The notes beneath the pieces are model-generated. The model was not told the origin of the DNA. It made no database searches and saw only the letters and a list, made by a program, of their open reading frames with translations. Made by a program: the position numbers and the translations under genes. A DNA stretch of 64,000 bases, from assembly GCA_016709445.1 (NCBI GenBank), contig JADJMV010000010.1, forward strand, positions 1-64,000. Reading direction: 5' to 3'. Source of the stretch: Phycisphaerales bacterium. GTDB taxonomy: Bacteria > Planctomycetota > Phycisphaerae > Phycisphaerales > UBA1924. Each line of letters begins with the position of its first letter. Position 1 is the stretch's first letter. This document shows positions 1 to 8,748 of this stretch, piece by piece.

Positions 1-1966
1 AGCCCGTCGCCGTTGAGGTCGGGGGGGCAGGTCGCGCAATCACCCACGTCGACGATCCGCAGCCCCAGAACCGGTTGGGCAGGTAGGCGGTCGAGCCGAT
101 CACCACAGGGTTCGACACCTCATCTGGGCATTCGAACGACGCGAGCCAATGCGGCGCCCCTGGGTCGCGGACATCGATCACGTGCGTGACCGTCAACGTC
201 TGTGACGAGTGGAAGTCGCACACATACGCAATGCCATCCGCGACGGTCACTCCCCGGGGATCCATGAGCGCGTCGAAGCCCCCCAGCAACACCGGCGACG
301 CGGGGTCGGACACGTCGAGGATGAGCAGCCCCGCGCTCGCGTCCGTCACATACGCGATATCCCCGACGATCGAAAGCGCGGTGGCCTGACTCGGGACCGC
401 GTACGAGCCGAGCAGCGTGGGCAGGCTCGGGTCGGCCACGTCGATCATGAGCAGCCCCCCGGAGTCATCGATCACGAAGGCCGTGGAGCTCTCCACTTCG
501 ACCCGGAGGGCGTGGCCGGGCACCAGGTAGGAGCCGAGTTGCACCGGGCTCGCCGGGTCGGCCACGTTGTAGATGAGCAGGCCGCTGGCGAACCCCGTCA
601 GGTATGCGGTATCGCCAACAACGCACACGTCATTCAAGGTTGTGGCCTCCCGGTCCGAGCTGAGCAGCGTCGGGGCCGTCGGGTTGCTGACATCGACGAC
701 CCGCAGGCGGCCCGAGCCGTCGGCGAGGAACGCGGTTGTGCCCGAGACATCGATCGCCGGCGCCTCCAGACCAAAGTCAGTGGACGCGAGGAGCACCGGA
801 GCGTTCGGGTCGCTGACGTCCACGATCTGCAAGGCGCCCGCGTCGGATCCGTAATACTCATTGGCGACGTAGGCGATACTCCCCCGCACACTCGCATCGA
901 AGGATCGACCGGGCAGGTCGAGCAAGCCGAGCACGCTAGGGGCGGGGTCGGGGTGGCTCACGTCGAAGATCCGCAGCCCGGATGCCTCTTGGGCGATGTA
1001 GACCATGTCACCGTCCGTCGTGGCGGCGTGGGTCCCGTCGAGCATGTCGTAGGTGCCGCTCCCCACCGGAGCCGTGGGATCGCTGACGTCCACGATGCTG
1101 AGGCCGCGGTCGAAGCAAGAGACGTACGCCTTCGAGCCCGAGACATGAACGCTCATCGCATTCCCGCCCGTGGGGTAGGAAGCGATCAGCGCCGGTGCCG
1201 CCGGATCCGAGACATCGATCATCTGGAGACCCGAGGAGCCGTCGGCGACATACGCCGTCTCACCCACGACATCCACGTCGCTGGCGCTCCCGGGCGTGTC
1301 GATCGAACCGAGGAGGACCGGGCTCGCCGCGTCGCTGACGTCGATGATCTGCAGGCCCGACGGGTAGTCGGCGACATAGGCCGTCGTTCCGACAACGGTG
1401 ACCCCCCTGGCCTGACCGGGCGTGTCGTACACGCCGAGGAGGACGAGAGGACCGGAGGCAGGCACCTCGATGATCTCGAGCCCGGACTGGAAGTCGGCAA
1501 CGTACGCGATCGAGCCCCGGACCGCGACCCCCCATGCCAGGTCCGGCGTGTCGTACACGCCCCGGACCTTGATCGAAGTGGGATCAGAGACATCGAAGAC
1601 TTTCAGGCCCCCGTCGCGGTCGGCGACATAAGCGAACGTTCCCTCGAGGGCGACGTCAATAGCCCATTTCGTGCTCTTGCTCCCGACCTCGATCGGAGCG
1701 GAGGGATCGCTCACATCGATCACCCGCAGGCCGGCCTGCCGGTCCGCGACATACGCGAGTGAGCCGACCACCACCACGCCCTGTGCCGAGCCGGGCGTGT
1801 CATACGAGCCGATGAAATCCCGCCACTTGCAGACGACTCCGTCGGCGAAAGTGCTCGGAGCGATCGATGCGAGCAAGCAGGCGGCAAGGGCAAGCTCGGC
1901 CAGGCGCCTGCTTGCGATCCCGCTTTCGCGCCCGCCCGCCTGCGCAGATGCTGATGGAATCCCCAT
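1..1966 (-). CDS. Secreted LVIVD-repeat protein with dockerin-like tail (3' end outside window, frameshifted near the end)
   Basis: The minus frame encodes about a dozen repeats of the pattern (A/T)xVGxxAYVADxxxGLxIxDVSDPxxPxLLGSYDTPG, which is the LVIVD beta-propeller repeat; such proteins are usually exported and of unknown function. Start is ATG at 1966, with AGAGGGGAG about 8 bases upstream. An N-terminal signal peptide is visible (hydrophobic stretch LAELALAACLLASIAPSTFA after two Arg). Near the window edge the frame reads WGCGSSTWV, but one added base in the CCCC at 63-66 gives GLRIVDVGDCATCPPDLNGDG, a normal last repeat followed by the Cys-Pro-x-D-x-N-G-D-G start of a dockerin-like calcium-binding tail. 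The stop lies beyond base 1. Confidence 0.85.
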   Translation of the reverse strand, partial: MGIPSASAQAGGRESGIASRRLAELALAACLLASIAPSTFADGVVCKWRDFIGSYDTPGSAQGVVVVGSLAYVADRQAGLRVIDVSDPSAPIEVGSKSTKWAIDVALEGTFAYVADRDGGLKVFDVSDPTSIKVRGVYDTPDLAWGVAVRGSIAYVADFQSGLEIIEVPASGPLVLLGVYDTPGQARGVTVVGTTAYVADYPSGLQIIDVSDAASPVLLGSIDTPGSASDVDVVGETAYVADGSSGLQMIDVSDPAAPALIASYPTGGNAMSVHVSGSKAYVSCFDRGLSIVDVSDPTAPVGSGTYDMLDGTHAATTDGDMVYIAQEASGLRIFDVSHPDPAPSVLGLLDLPGRSFDASVRGSIAYVANEYYGSDAGALQIVDVSDPNAPVLLASTDFGLEAPAIDVSGTTAFLADGSGRLRVVDVSNPTAPTLLSSDREATTLNDVCVVGDTAYLTGFASGLLIYNVADPASPVQLGSYLVPGHALRVEVESSTAFVIDDSGGLLMIDVADPSLPTLLGSYAVPSQATALSIVGDIAYVTDASAGLLILDVSDPASPVLLGGFDALMDPRGVTVADGIAYVCDFHSSQTLTVTHVIDVRDPGAPHWLASFECPDEVSNPVVIGSTAYLPNRFWGCGSSTWVIARPAPPTSTATG

Positions 1967-2216
1967 GTGTTGCTCCCCTCTAAACGCAACCTCGGCACGT
2001 CCCTCGCGAGCTGCCGGGGTGTGTGATCCCGGTGGGCCGCTCGTCCAGTGTACCAAAGGAGCGGATCGATCAAGGGAGATTCCGCGAGAGTCCCACGACG
2101 ACAGAGGGTCTTGACCGAATCTGTAGCGATGTTCGACACATGTGCGATTGCGATTTACGGTGTCATGCCGCAGGCTCGCTCCCCGGCCCCTGCCCGGGGT
2201 CGGGAACGAGCCACGG

Positions 2217-2990
2217 ATGACGGCACCCTGTTCGCGGGATCTCGGGGACCGCGTGCTCACCGCCTACGACCGCGGCATGAAGACCGCCAAGATCGCCGAG
2301 GTCTTCCATTTAACCCCCGCCTGGGCACGGCGTGTGCGTCAACGACGGCGCAAGACCGGCGAGACGCCCCCCCCGGAGCATGGGCAGCCCCGGCGTGAGC
2401 AAGATCGATCGGGCACGCCCCGCCGAGTTGGTCCGCGAGCAGCCCGACGCGACCGGCCCGGACTTGTTGGCGCGCGGCCGGGCTTTGAGTGCACGATCTC
2501 GGCGGTGTACCAGACGCTCCACAAGCTCGCCCCGACGCTTCAAAGAATATGGTCCACGTGGCCGAGCGACGCGCCGACTGGCGTGCCGGCCAGGAGGAGC
2601 GCGACGCCGGACACATGATCTTCATCGATAAGGCCTGGGCCAAGCGCAGCATGGCGCGGCTGCGAGGACGGGCGCCACGCGGTCCAGCGGCGCATCGAGA
2701 AGGCGCCGCACGGGCACTGGAAGGCGATGACATTCATCGCGGCGCTGGACCTCGAGGGCCCGCCTTGCTCCGCCGTCGTGGACGGGCTGGTCCACGGCGA
2801 CGTCTTCGAGGGGTTCGTGGAGGAGGAGCCCAAGCCCAAGCCCAAGCCCAAGCCCAAGCCCGGTCACACCGTGGTGCTCGGCAACCCCTCCAGCCACAAG
2901 CAGGATCGGACCCGGGAGCGGATCCGTACCGCCGGTGCGAGCCCGGTGCTCCGATGTGCCGGTGCGGAGAGGCCGCGGCACAGGACGTTA
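2217..2990 (+). pseudogene. IS630-family transposase remnant, multiply frameshifted
   Basis: Pieces of one IS630-type transposase lie in order in changing frames. The helix-turn-helix start MTAPCSRDLGDRVLTAYDRG is at 2217, KIDRARPAELVREQPDATG near 2400-2460, ISAVYQTLHKLAPT near 2490-2540, HMIFIDKAWAKRSMARLRGR near 2615-2680, and KAMTFIAALDLEGPPCSAVVDG then GHTVVLGNPSSHK near 2720-2900. The usual catalytic contexts F-I-D-E-x-W and V-x-D-N-x-x-x-H-K have become FIDKAW and VLGNPSSHK, so the second Asp is lost. One break coincides with a C8 run at 2365-2372. Five AAGCCC hexamers insert a Lys-Pro tract inside the catalytic domain. The remnant ends against the 3' end of aroA. It is non-functional; terminal inverted repeats were not found. 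Confidence 0.8.
2832..2861 (+). repeat. (AAGCCC)5 hexanucleotide microsatellite
   Basis: Five perfect AAGCCC units, preceded by one GAGCCC unit, lie inside the IS630 remnant. In the local frame they encode alternating Lys-Pro between conserved blocks of the transposase, where normal family members have no such tract. This suggests expansion after the gene stopped being under selection. Confidence 0.9.
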
Positions 2991-4373
2991 CGACAGGGCC
3001 GAGAAATCACTCCAGAATGTCGGATACGTCTTTCGAACGCACGCCGGATTCCGGATGAAGCAGTTGGGCCGGCGAAGCCCGATGAGCGCCATCGACATGG
3101 CCATGCGGTGGTCGTCGTAGGTATCGAATTCCACGCGGGGACAGCCGGGCGAACAATCGATGCCGCCCTCCGGTGGCGTGATCGAGAGCGCGTTGGGATC
3201 CTCCTCAACATCGGACTCGACGCGGACGCCGACCTTTCGGAGCTCGTTCTGCATGGCGGCGATTCGGTCGGTCTCCTTGACGCGGAGGGTCCGCAATCCC
3301 CGCAGCACGGAGCGACCCGGGGCGAAGGCGCAGACGGCGGCGAGCGTCATGGCGGTATCGGGCATGTCCGCGAGGTCGGCGTCGATGGGTTGGAGCCGGA
3401 TGGGGCCGCGGACGCGGGTGATCCCGCGGGGATCGAGTTCGTGCTTGGCGCCCATTCGGGCGAGGAGCTCGGGGAAGAGGGCGTCGCCCTGAAGCGAGCC
3501 CGGTGAGAGGCCCTCGATGCCGACCGAGGCGCCCGGCATGATCGCGCCGGCGGCCCAGAAATAGGTGGCGCCGCTGGCATCGGGTTCAACTTCGTAGTCG
3601 AACGCGTGGAGCCCCGGTGTGCCGCCAGCCGCGGGGCCGACGCGGAGGACCCGAAAGCTCTCGCTGGCGCGGACCGTGGCGCCGAGTCGATCGAGCAGTC
3701 GCAGGGTCATCGCGATGTAGGGGCGGCTGGTGATCTCGTCCTGCAGCCGGATCGTGATGCCGGCGCGGAGCCAGGGCCCGATCATGAGCAGGGCCGAGAT
3801 GAACTGGCTCGACTTGGTCGTGAGCAGTTCGATCGAGATGCCGCGGTTGGGCAGCGGCGATTGTGGCGTGAGTTTGAGCGGTGGGTAGCCGTGTCGGAGG
3901 AGGTATTCGACGGTGATCCCGAGGGCCGGCAGGACCGCCGCGAGCTCGCCGATGGGGCGTTCGCGCATCCGGGCGTTGCCATCGATCGTGATCGGGCCCG
4001 CGGAGAGCGCGGCGGCGGCGGCGAGGAACCGGGTCGCGGTGCCGGCGTTCTGGAGGTCGAGCTCGACCCCGGTGCGCGGGACGGACCAGCATCCGGCGAC
4101 GCCGCGGATCTCGAGGGAGTTGTCGGACTGGTTGTGCTCAACCACGGCGCCGAGCGTCCGGAGGGCGGCGATCATGCGCTGAGCGTCATCGGCGTCGGTG
4201 AGCGGGTTTCGCAGCGTCGAGACGCCGTCGGCAAGCCCTGCGAGGAGCAGGGCGCGGTTGGTCAGGCTCTTGGAGCCCGGGGGCCGCAGGGCGAGCCTTG
4301 GGGGCGCGTGGGGAGTGGGTATGGGCAGGGGATCCGGGAGGGAGGCGAGGGGAGATCGGAGCGTCGTTTCCAC
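2988..4373 (-). CDS. aroA: 3-phosphoshikimate 1-carboxyvinyltransferase (EPSP synthase)
   Basis: This is the sixth shikimate-pathway enzyme. It joins phosphoenolpyruvate to shikimate 3-phosphate in the cytoplasm. The 461-residue product has the full set of family motifs: PGSKSLTNRA at about 32-41, LQNAGTATRFLAAA near 108, LTTKSSQFISALLM near 185, EPDASGATYFW near 260, MPDTAMTLA, KETDRIAAM near 363 and DDHRMAM near 420. The start is GTG at 4373, only 3 bases after the groES stop, so the two genes are probably co-transcribed. Some family members are slightly shorter; the extra length is a Pro-rich N-terminus of about 25 residues. The 3' end abuts the IS630 remnant but the C-terminus looks complete. 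Confidence 0.96.
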   Translation of the reverse strand: METTLRSPLASLPDPLPIPTPHAPPRLALRPPGSKSLTNRALLLAGLADGVSTLRNPLTDADDAQRMIAALRTLGAVVEHNQSDNSLEIRGVAGCWSVPRTGVELDLQNAGTATRFLAAAAALSAGPITIDGNARMRERPIGELAAVLPALGITVEYLLRHGYPPLKLTPQSPLPNRGISIELLTTKSSQFISALLMIGPWLRAGITIRLQDEITSRPYIAMTLRLLDRLGATVRASESFRVLRVGPAAGGTPGLHAFDYEVEPDASGATYFWAAGAIMPGASVGIEGLSPGSLQGDALFPELLARMGAKHELDPRGITRVRGPIRLQPIDADLADMPDTAMTLAAVCAFAPGRSVLRGLRTLRVKETDRIAAMQNELRKVGVRVESDVEEDPNALSITPPEGGIDCSPGCPRVEFDTYDDHRMAMSMALIGLRRPNCFIRNPACVRKTYPTFWSDFSALS

Positions 4374-4376
4374 GGC

Positions 4377-4718
4377 TCACGCCTCTTCGGATTCGGCGCG
4401 GAAGACAGCGACCACATCCTCGACCGGGATGACGAAGAGTCGGTTATCGCCCTCGAAATCGACGGGGATGGCCTGCTTGGGGTTAAAGAGGATCCGGTCG
4501 TACTTGCGGATGGGGTAGTCGTGGTCGCGTTCCACCTGGGCGGCGATGGCCACGATGCGTCCGGTGAGGGTGGGGATCTCGATCTTGTCGGGGAGGTGGA
4601 TCCCGCTCTTGGTCTGCTTCTTGTCCTCGTCCTTGCGGACGAGCACGCGCTTCCCGATCGGCTCGACGGTCTCGAGCCTGGGGTGTGCACCGGACTTCTC
4701 TTCGCGGCGGGAGGGCAT
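4377..4718 (-). CDS. groES: GroES-like co-chaperonin (Hsp10)
   Basis: The 113-residue protein has the Hsp10 fold signature PIGKRVLVRKDEDKKQTKSG, with the mobile loop QTKSGIHLPD that contacts GroEL, then GRIVAIAAQVERD and YDRILFNPKQAIPVDFEGDNRLFVI. The ATG at 4718 is the only start that gives a compact protein; no good Shine-Dalgarno sequence is seen. The first about 15 residues (RREEKSGAHPRLE) extend beyond the usual start. No groEL lies next to it; aroA follows after 3 bases instead, so this may be an additional GroES copy with non-standard context. The Hsp10 assignment itself is secure. Confidence 0.92.
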   Translation of the reverse strand: MPSRREEKSGAHPRLETVEPIGKRVLVRKDEDKKQTKSGIHLPDKIEIPTLTGRIVAIAAQVERDHDYPIRKYDRILFNPKQAIPVDFEGDNRLFVIPVEDVVAVFRAESEEA

Positions 4719-4762
4719 TGCAGCGGGAGTGTATCCCGTCGGTGCGCGCGGGTGGGACAAGA

Positions 4763-4792
4763 ACGACCCCGCGCAGGCCGGCGCGGGGTCGT
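4763..4792 (-). terminator. Rho-independent-type hairpin after PEP-CTERM paralogue 1
   Basis: A perfect 12-bp stem (ACGACCCCGCGC / GCGCGGGGTCGT) with a 6-base loop lies 34 bases past the stop of the gene ending at 4826. On the minus strand it is followed by a weak T-rich stretch (TCTTGT). Confidence 0.7.
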
Positions 4793-4825
4793 CGGGGTGT
4801 TGCCAGCGGGTTTCGTCCCATCGGG

Positions 4826-5419
4826 CTATGCCCGGCGGCGGCGGCCGAGGGCGGCGAGGCCGACGAATGCGAGCGTGGAGGTCGCGGGCGTCGGCACGCA
4901 CCTGAAGGTCAGCGCGGAGTCGTTGTAGGCGTAGTGGATCGAGGTCCCAAAGGTATCCGTGTAGACATCGAAGTTGAGGTGGGTGCTGCTCAGCACCACG
5001 ACGCCGGGGGAAAGGCCGTCGGCGGTGAACTTGATCTCGTACAGGGCAATGGGATTGGAAGCGTCGAAGTCGGGGTTGAACAAGGGCGGGAGCTGGAACG
5101 ACTCGACCCCCAAGATGTCGTTGTTGCCCTGAAGCGTGCCATCGTCGGTGAGGGAGCTGAGGAAGTTCGTGGAGCTGTTGACGGTGCCCATGGCCCAGCA
5201 GTCGCCCACCGCGGTGATGTCGTAGATGGTGCCGGCAAAGCCCGTGAACGGGGTGCCCTGGCGGTCCATGCCCGCCATGAGGGTAAATGTTCCCTGCTGT
5301 CCGGTGAGCAGCGTGCCATTGCCGTTGGGGTCGTCGAACTCCCAGTGGAGGCTGGCGACTTGGGCTGAGGCGACGCCCGTGAGCAGGCTGAATGCGACAA
5401 GACAAGCTGTGCGGGTCAT
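4826..5419 (-). CDS. PEP-CTERM-like secreted protein, paralogue 1 (most divergent)
   Basis: Start is ATG at 5419, with GAAGGAGAG just upstream. The 197-residue protein opens with a signal peptide (MTRTACLVAFSLLTGVASAQ). It ends in VPTPATSTLAFVGLAALGRRRRA, a Pro-containing motif, hydrophobic span and Arg cluster like the PEP-CTERM sorting signal. It shares with the next four genes the core FAGTIYDI, ESFQLPPLFNPDFDASNP and HLNFDVYTDTFGTS. It lacks the GDTGNNDG block and ends in RRRRA instead of RRRR. Proteins with such tails are thought to be processed at the cell envelope by an exosortase; none is present here. Function is unknown. Confidence 0.85.
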   Translation of the reverse strand: MTRTACLVAFSLLTGVASAQVASLHWEFDDPNGNGTLLTGQQGTFTLMAGMDRQGTPFTGFAGTIYDITAVGDCWAMGTVNSSTNFLSSLTDDGTLQGNNDILGVESFQLPPLFNPDFDASNPIALYEIKFTADGLSPGVVVLSSTHLNFDVYTDTFGTSIHYAYNDSALTFRCVPTPATSTLAFVGLAALGRRRRA

Positions 5420-5604
5420 GGTGCTCTCCTTCTTCGGGTGGTGGACCCTTGGCTTCTCAATTCCGGCGCCCCGGCGTGGGCCACAACCGTCGGGGCGCAA
5501 CCCGGTCGCGGCGGGCTTGCCCCAAAGCCCACTGGTGCATGCACCTTACGGCAACGCATCCCCTCCGCGATCCATGGCTTTCATCGAATTGAGCGTGGGA
5601 ATGC

Positions 5605-5641
5605 AAAAAGCAACACCCCCGCCCTTTCGAGCGGGGGTGTT
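5605..5641 (-). terminator. Rho-independent terminator after PEP-CTERM paralogue 2
   Basis: An 11-bp stem (AACACCCCCGC / GCGGGGGTGTT, 5612-5641) is followed on the minus strand by GCTTTTTGC. It lies 43 bases past the stop at 5684. Confidence 0.88.
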
Positions 5642-5683
5642 TGAATATGCAGTTCGTGATCAGGCGATCACGGTCGGTCGCGA

Positions 5684-6265
5684 TTAGCGACGGCGACGGC
5701 CGGCGACGAGGCCACCGAGGCCGAGGAGGGCCATGGAGGCGGGGGCCGGGGCGACGGTGAAGCGGAAGCCGGTCACGTTGCCGGTGTAGCCCACGGAGGT
5801 GCCGAAGGTGTCGGTGTAGACGTCGAAGTTGAGGTGGCCGTTGGAGCCGCCGGTGACGGTCTGGCCGGCGTAGCTATTGGGGGTCCACTGCATGCTGTAC
5901 AGGTGGACGGGGTTGGAGGCGTCGAAGTTGGGGTTGAACAGCGGGGGGAGCTGGAAGCTCTCGATGCTGTTGACGCTGTTGTTGGCGCCGGCGGTGCCGT
6001 CGTTGGTCAGCGCGTCGAGCAGGTTGTTGTAGCTGTCGAGGTTGCCAGCGGCCCACTCGGCGTCGCCGCCGATGTTGTAGATGGAGCCGGCGAAGCCGGT
6101 GGCGCCGGGGACCATCTCGGCGTACATGTTGAGGACGGCCGACTCGCCAGCGTCGATGACGCCGTCGTTGTTGCCGGTGTCACCAACGGTCCAGTAGATG
6201 TTCATGTCACCAGCGCTGGCAACAGCGGCGATGCCAGCAACGACGATCAGAGCGGTGGTCTTCAT
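5684..6265 (-). CDS. PEP-CTERM-like secreted protein, paralogue 2
   Basis: ATG at 6265 is preferred over ATG at 6274 because GAGGAG sits 9 bases before the former and directly abuts the latter. The 193-residue product has a signal peptide (MKTTALIVVAGIAAVASA), the family core (GDTGNNDGVIDAGESAVL, FAGSIYNI, IESFQLPPLFNPNFDASNP, NFDVYTDTFGTS) and the tail APAPASMALLGLGGLVAGRRRR. The downstream terminator makes it a single-gene transcript. The 235 bases upstream hold no gene. Function unknown; probably surface-associated. Confidence 0.87.
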   Translation of the reverse strand: MKTTALIVVAGIAAVASAGDMNIYWTVGDTGNNDGVIDAGESAVLNMYAEMVPGATGFAGSIYNIGGDAEWAAGNLDSYNNLLDALTNDGTAGANNSVNSIESFQLPPLFNPNFDASNPVHLYSMQWTPNSYAGQTVTGGSNGHLNFDVYTDTFGTSVGYTGNVTGFRFTVAPAPASMALLGLGGLVAGRRRR

Positions 6266-6500
6266 GTGAATCATCTCCTCACTTTGGAACGGACAAACGA
6301 CTGTCTCTTGTCTCTACACACTGAACAATGGAATGGGACTCGCCGTCTCATTCCTGACCCACACCCAGCATAGTGGGTTGCCCCCCCGCTCGCAAGGGGC
6401 AAAGTGCCAACGAAAGCGGAAAAAACATTCGAGAGCACGCCGACACCAATGCGGACTTTGTAGTGCTCTTTAAACGAGACTGGTAAAATGGGAAAGCACA

Positions 6501-6525
6501 ACGCCCCGGGCGGGGCCCGGGGCGT
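6501..6525 (-). terminator. Rho-independent-type terminator after PEP-CTERM paralogue 3
   Basis: A 10-bp GC-only-rich stem (ACGCCCCGGG / CCCGGGGCGT) with a 5-base loop is followed on the minus strand by TGTGCTTTCCCATTTT. It lies 30 bases past the stop at 6555. Confidence 0.75.
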
Positions 6526-6554
6526 GCGGAGTGTGTGGGGAGTGCGGCTCGTGA

Positions 6555-7139
6555 TCAGCGGCGGCGGCGGAGGGTCACGAGACCCCCAAGGCCGAAGAGC
6601 GCGACCGAGGCCGGGGTGGGGACGACCTGGAAGACCGCGTTGCCGGCGAGGCCCTGGTAGGCGACGGAGCTGCCGAAGGTGTCGGTGTAGACGTCATTGT
6701 TGAGGTGGTTCGCATCGGCGACCTGGATCGTCCGGGCCGCGTAGTCCGCCGGGGTCCAGACGATTTCGTACAGCTTCACGGGGTTGGACGCGTCGAAGTT
6801 CGGGTTGAAGAGGGGGGGGAGCTGGAAGCTCTCGATCCCGGTGATGTTGTTGTTGCCCTGCAGGGCGCCGTCGTCGGTCAGGGCCTTCAGGGAATTGGTG
6901 TACGAGGCGACGGTGCCGGTGTCCCAGTTCTCGACGCCAACGATGTCGTAGATGGAGCCGGCGAAGCCCACCCCGGCGGGGGCCATCTCGCCATGCATCG
7001 TCAGGACTGCGGATTCCCCGGGCTCGATGATGCCGTCGTTGTTCCCCGTGTCTCCGACCGACCAGGTGTAGGTCAGGCTGCTCTGCGCGGTGGCGATCGA
7101 GGCGATACCGGCGACAGCGATGAGGGTGGCAATCTTCAT
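6555..7139 (-). CDS. PEP-CTERM-like secreted protein, paralogue 3
   Basis: The 194-residue protein starts at ATG 7139, with TGGAGA about 7 bases upstream. It has a signal peptide (MKIATLIAVAGIASIATAQ), the GDTGNNDGIIEPGESAVL block, FAGSIYDIVG, IESFQLPPLFNPNFDASNP, HLNNDVYTDTFGSS and the C-terminal VPTPASVALFGLGGLVTLRRRR. It is closer to paralogues 4 and 5 than to 1. The regularly placed Asp/Asn residues in GDTGNNDG resemble a calcium-binding loop, which is inference only. Confidence 0.87.
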   Translation of the reverse strand: MKIATLIAVAGIASIATAQSSLTYTWSVGDTGNNDGIIEPGESAVLTMHGEMAPAGVGFAGSIYDIVGVENWDTGTVASYTNSLKALTDDGALQGNNNITGIESFQLPPLFNPNFDASNPVKLYEIVWTPADYAARTIQVADANHLNNDVYTDTFGSSVAYQGLAGNAVFQVVPTPASVALFGLGGLVTLRRRR

Positions 7140-7399
7140 GGTGATCTCCAGCTCTTCGTCCGTGTGCCTTGCCGGGGACGCCCCGGTCGGGCTCGCGGGG
7201 ATTTGTGTTGGGCAGGCTCCGTGTTGGCGGGCCGATGAGAAGATGCCATGGAAACCAAGGGCAGTCGAGGGATCAGGGCCGCGGAGACCCGGTTGCGGGG
7301 CCTTCGGGGCATCAGGACTGTCGCGGCTTCGCCAGCTTCGCGGCCGGGAGGTGGCGGCGGGGGGGGCAGACGTCTGATAACCCGCTAAGGAGATGAAAA

Positions 7400-7425
7400 G
7401 AACCCGGGCCTCGAGGCCCGGGTTC
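7400..7425 (-). terminator. Rho-independent terminator after PEP-CTERM paralogue 4
   Basis: A perfect 12-bp stem (GAACCCGGGCCT / AGGCCCGGGTTC) with a 2-base centre is followed on the minus strand by TTTTCATCT. It lies 58 bases past the stop at 7484. Confidence 0.88.
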
Positions 7426-7483
7426 CGGTCATGTCACTTGCACAGGTGCCGGCCGGTGTGCGAATCCGGCCAGAGGGATGGGC

Positions 7484-8074
7484 TTAGCGGCGGCGACGGC
7501 CGGCGACCAGGCCACCCAGGCCGATGAGGGCCAGCGAGGCGGGGGCGGGGACGTTGGCCACATTGAAGCTGGCCTTGCCGGCGACGCCCGTGTAGGACAC
7601 GGAGCTGCCGAAGGTGTCGGTGTAGACGTCGTTGTTCAGGTGGTTGGTGTCACCGACGGTCACGGTCTGGCCGGCGTAGGCGCTGGGGGTCCAGGTGATC
7701 TTGTAGAGGGTGACGGGGTTCGAAGCGTCGAAGTTGGGGTTGAAGAGGGGCGGGAGCTGGAAGCTCTCGATGCCGGTGATGCTGTTGTTGGCCTGCTTGT
7801 CGCCGTCGTCGGTGAGGGCCTTGAGCATGTTGGTGTAGGCGTTCACGACACCCGCGGACCACTCGGCGTCGCCGGCAATGTCGTAGATCGAGCCAGCGAA
7901 GCCGGTCTTGCCGGGAGCCATCGTGCCCTTGAGGGTGAGGACGGCGGACTCGCCGACGTCGATGAACCCGTCGTTGTTGCCGGTGTCACCGACAGTCCAG
8001 CTGTAGGTCAGGCTGTTCTGGGCGGACGCGACAGCGGCGAGACCAGCGACAGCAATCAGGGAAGCAAGCTTCAT
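7484..8074 (-). CDS. PEP-CTERM-like secreted protein, paralogue 4
   Basis: Start is ATG at 8074, with TTGGAGA about 9 bases upstream; the open frame continues to 8263 but that extension lacks a signal peptide. The 196-residue product has the signal peptide MKLASLIAVAGLAAVASAQ, the family core and the tail VPAPASLALIGLGGLVAGRRRR. Its first 50 and last 60 residues are nearly identical to paralogue 5, so the two are a recent duplication. Confidence 0.88.
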   Translation of the reverse strand: MKLASLIAVAGLAAVASAQNSLTYSWTVGDTGNNDGFIDVGESAVLTLKGTMAPGKTGFAGSIYDIAGDAEWSAGVVNAYTNMLKALTDDGDKQANNSITGIESFQLPPLFNPNFDASNPVTLYKITWTPSAYAGQTVTVGDTNHLNNDVYTDTFGSSVSYTGVAGKASFNVANVPAPASLALIGLGGLVAGRRRR

Positions 8075-8748
8075 CGCACATTCTCCAATTCGCACCTGCA
8101 TCCGAGGCCACCTGCGGGCGGGACACTCCGCTCCGCTCCTCCACTTTGGTTGGTGAACCCGAGGAAGTCGCCGTTGTTTGGTGAGGTCCGGCGATCGTGC
8201 GTTCGATCCGGAATATGCCACGGGCCCGCGCCCCGGCCAGCAATCTGCCCCCGGGTGGCCCAAGATATTTTAGGGATATGGTTCAGGTACGGTAGGGTAC
8301 GGAGTCCGCTCGACTCACCCAGACCTGACGGAATCTGCGCATTTCTTTATCTGGCAGGATGGGTGGATTGGGGGCCATCGGGCCGCAGATTCTCGGACGC
8401 TCGGCCTCAGCGGTTGGAAACGGCCATGCGAACCGGCGGCGCCGCGGCCCCGACTCCGTTGGAGGCGCCCCCTTCGACGAGATTCGAACGCTGGATGGAA
8501 CGGAGCGGGCCGGTACCGGGCTGGCCAAAGTCTGAACGGGACCCGGACAAACGGCCCAGGTCGAGTTGGGGTGGTCTGGAAGACGTCGGGAGTTGGGACA
8601 GACCCGGGGGTGTCGGCCAGGCGGGGACCGGTCCGCGCACCGGGGAAGCCTCGGACGGAGGGCTGGCACCGCTCGCCCGACATGGGGCGGTTCGGAGCGG
8701 CTCTCGTGAGACCATCTCGCGTCGTGGGATTGGTCCGCCCAAAAACAA
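8075..8748. other. 674-base intergenic region with no convincing gene
   Basis: Open frames here (for example minus 8407-8748) have arginine/proline-rich translations typical of GC-rich non-coding sequence. They lack a ribosome site and recognisable domains. The region presumably holds the promoter of paralogue 4; no clear -35/-10 pair at normal spacing was found. Confidence 0.6.

Noticed and set aside
209..1762. 517-codon open frame on the plus strand
   Set aside because: Its translation is a His/Arg/Asp-rich mirror of the LVIVD repeats on the minus strand; the minus frame has the signal peptide, ribosome site and known repeats.
6370..6425. Possible sigma-54 promoter (TGGCAC ... TTGC) upstream of PEP-CTERM paralogue 2
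   Set aside because: The spacing between TGGCAC and the second TTGC is 8 bases instead of 5, and the first TTGC is only 1 base away, so it does not fit the -24/-12 pattern.
8283..8748. Overlapping minus frames between the fourth and fifth PEP-CTERM-like genes
   Set aside because: Translations are Arg/Pro/Ser-rich without domains, and no ribosome site precedes them.
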